This document shows, piece after piece, positions 62,366 to 64,000 of a DNA stretch of 64,000 bases. The first letter of the stretch is position 1. Every line of letters begins with the position of its first letter. Position numbers and translations under genes: made by a program. The notes under the pieces were generated by a model, which was not told the DNA's origin, searched no databases, and saw only the letters and a program-made list of their open reading frames with translations. The DNA comes from Allium sativum (Eukaryota; Streptophyta; Magnoliopsida; Asparagales; Amaryllidaceae): positions 208,891,231 through 208,955,230 of the forward strand of contig CM060912.1 in NCBI GenBank assembly GCA_030737875.1, read 5' to 3'.

Positions 62366-63299
62366 GAGCCCCTCTAAGTACCCACGATAAAGCCGAGAGC
62401 CTACATCCGAAAGCCTGCGATAAAGGACCAACATTTGGAGGCATCCACTAAAAAACTCGAAGCGCCTCCGCAACCCATCTCGGCAAACTCCTTTCCATCT
62501 AGGGGAGTCCCCAATTCACTCGGAACCTTCACTTCGAGGACTGTAACCGACACCATGAGGAGGACCGACAGCTATATGCCCGAGACCAAGAAAAATAGCG
62601 ACCGATATAAATCGTTTAGGCCGAACAACCCACTGATAGAAAGAGCCCGAATTCTCTACAAATAGGGCCCCAGAAATACCGTGAAAAGGTGAAACTTTTT
62701 AGTTCTCAATGTAGTTCCTTTTCTCAAGAGGAGCAAATCATCAATTCTTGTAATATATCTGCAATATATGAATGGAGAATTCCGGGTCCTATACACCTTA
62801 CGATTTGATAATCTTGTAGTGTCATAATGATGAAACAGGGAATTAACACTAACCATTCTGATGGGGAGATTAACCAAGGTGCTCCAATAGCGGAGGAAGA
62901 GGATCTTGTGGAAACATGAGGTCCCCTTCTCCTCTCCTTAAAGGACCGCCATGGTTGATCCATTTCTAATGCTGAGCCTAATGCTTCCCAACCATTGATG
63001 TAATGAAATCGTATATGAACTCCTAACCCGATCTATCTCGTGATTCGAATTCCTCTCTTGGGAAGATCTGACATGAGGGATTCATCGGAGTTAATGAATG
63101 TTGCGATACTTTTATCCATGAACTTAAGGGAGGCATTAGCCTGTTTTCTTCTTATTGGAATACATAATGTCGTCGTCATGGCATAAAGGCTTACCCATTC
63201 CGGATCCATGATTATTTCCCGAAAACTCTGAGTCGTGACCACGACAAATCTCGTGAATGCATAAATTACATTCTATAATCCGGGTATTGAAGAAAAATG
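62366..63299. other. CACTA interior right of element C, LTR-like
   Basis: Continues 16239-16655 once C is removed. It is less AT-rich and has a TATA-like CTACAAATAGGGCC at 62656-62669 followed by leader-like sequence and ATTCCGGGTCCTATACA near 62778-62794. This resembles a plus-strand LTR promoter and end, but no primer site follows and no partner LTR exists here. ORFs at 62435-62665 (plus) and 63033-63242 (minus) are unrecognised. Confidence 0.4.
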
Positions 63300-63418
63300 T
63301 CGTTAACGGATACACTTACAACACTTTAGTGATGTCTTAACGACGAAATTAAATTTTACGACGCCACACCGATGCTGAGTGTTTATGACGTCATTAATTG
63401 GCAATTTTTCTTGTAGTG
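63300..63418 (-). repeat. CACTA right terminus and subterminal repeats
   Basis: The minus strand begins CACTACAAGAAAAATTGCC and continues with GACGTCAT, GGCGTCG, CGTCGTTAAGAC and ATCACTAAAG words, typical of CACTA ends. TTA follows at 63419-63421. Confidence 0.85.
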
Positions 63419-64000
63419 TTAGCATTTTGACTGTTATTTCTTTGATTGCCACTGCTTTGATTGGGAGTATAGTTCTGATATAATCTAAAATAACACTTAA
63501 GTGCTGTATGACCCACTTTTTCGCAGATCTGACGTTTGGGTCTGTTATTATTAAAATTCTTCCACTTCCTCCAAATATGTTATTGAAGCCACCTCTCTGC
63601 ACTTGTTGATTTGGCATTTGATCTTTATTTTTATAACGATGTGCATAGTTAACTAATACATCAGATTCTTGAGGTCTTTTATTCTCAATCCTTGCTTAAT
63701 GAGAAAGAATTAAAGAATTTACTTCATCCATAGAGGGTGTAACCCTTTGAGAATAAATTGTGGCTTCTACAGCTTCATACTCATTGTTTAGACCATTAAG
63801 AACAGTTAAAACTTGTTCAAACTCAAGCATCTTATGTCCTGCAGCTTCCAATTGATCACACATTGTCGTGATCTTTGATAGGTAATCTATCATGCTATCA
63901 TTTTCTTTCTTGATGTTGTGAAGTTGCCTTCTGAAATGCCTAATCTAGGCTTGAGACTGAGAATTGATTTTTTTTTCAAAACATGACCAAATTTCTTGGG
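63419..64000 (-). pseudogene. Ty1-copia gag remnant
   Basis: Minus strand. 63893-63696 encodes the UBN2-type gag core (MIDYLSKITTMCDQLEAAG, then LNGLNNEYEAVEATI). After a stop and frameshift, about 63540-63490 encodes a decayed zinc knuckle (QICEKVGHTALKC) whose first cysteine is replaced by arginine, followed by Asn- and Gln-rich sequence to the CACTA boundary. Upstream, 64000-63900 has FQSQ-type gag sequence with a stop, and the N-terminus lies outside the window. The frame continues at 2117. Inactive. Confidence 0.85.

Larger units (their letters stand above)
2118..63418. mobile_element. CACTA-like DNA transposon, expanded by nested insertions
   Basis: The right terminus on the minus strand reads CACTACAAGAAAAATTGCC, a canonical plant CACTA (En/Spm) end. 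The left terminus is CACTATAAACCAGTGATTTT at 2121, plus three extra bases. TTA occurs at 2115-2117 and 63419-63421, matching the 3-bp duplication of CACTA elements, and the interrupted copia frame joins across it. Subterminal regions carry repeated short GTCGCTA/TAGCGA-like words. Removing elements A (10.3 kb) and C (45.7 kb) leaves roughly 5.3 kb. No CACTA transposase was recognised, so it looks non-autonomous, with a captured TM9SF fragment inside. The left end is degraded; an alternative is that the two ends belong to different CACTA copies. Confidence 0.6.

Noticed and set aside
62812..62821. CTTGTAGTG, a 9-base match to a CACTA end
   Set aside because: No subterminal repeats or target duplication around it; could be chance.

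Overview
This is 64 kb of AT-rich plant nuclear DNA made almost entirely of transposable elements nested inside one another. The chromovirus (Tekay/Del-like Ty3-gypsy) retrotransposons, Ty1-copia remnants, CACTA ends, a SINE tail ending in TTG repeats and a Mutator-like element (MULE) carrying an Ulp1-type protease point to a flowering plant, probably a eudicot. I see no intact host gene and no rRNA or tRNA gene. The only recognisable host-derived coding sequence is a decayed fragment of a TM9SF/EMP70 endomembrane protein gene.

Layers, outermost first. (1) A decayed copia element on the minus strand fills both window edges: gag and zinc-knuckle region at 63419-64000 and protease region at 1949-2117. 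Its reading frame resumes across everything between. (2) That gap, 2118-63418, is a CACTA-like DNA transposon. Its right end is a canonical CACTACAAG terminus, its left end is degraded, TTA lies on both sides, and it carries the TM9SF fragment at 4202-5060. (3) Inside it sit two long minus-strand LTR elements: A (5281-15565, imperfect 5-bp TSD GAACT/GAACC) and C (16656-62365, perfect TSD GAGCC). C has LTRs of about 7.0-7.4 kb around only 0.7 kb of non-coding interior. (4) C's LTRs hold the next layer: B (17598-28917, TSD CATTA), a SINE-like insert (31195-31485), a copia derivative D (38051-42293, TSD ACCTA), a 5.5-kb solo LTR E (42376-47893, TSD ATTTC) and a 9.5-kb MULE F (52765-62277, TSD AAAATAAA).

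Coding content. A and B encode gag, protease, reverse transcriptase, RNase H, integrase and a C-terminal chromodomain-like region, all minus strand and all broken. A has lost part of the integrase core and carries an AT microsatellite in the open frame before RT. B has LTRs almost identical to each other but a mutated RT catalytic box, which suggests it moved with enzymes supplied by another element. C and D carry no pol and E has no interior; all would depend on relatives.

F carries two convergent genes: a MuDR-type transposase (plus strand, three exons) and an Ulp1/C48 cysteine protease fused to a plant mobile-domain-like N-terminus (minus strand, many exons). The non-coding parts of F, including introns, are filled with a 31-bp minisatellite with a palindromic core. 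About 18 copies abut the right target-site duplication, and this is the most unusual structure in the window. The LTRs of several unrelated families also carry short arrays of palindromic motifs near the same place.

The left 1.95 kb is a piece of another C-family LTR (1-804) and a decayed chromovirus-type LTR end (805-1948). All boundaries, identities and frames were read by eye without alignment software, so exact base positions could shift by a few bases.
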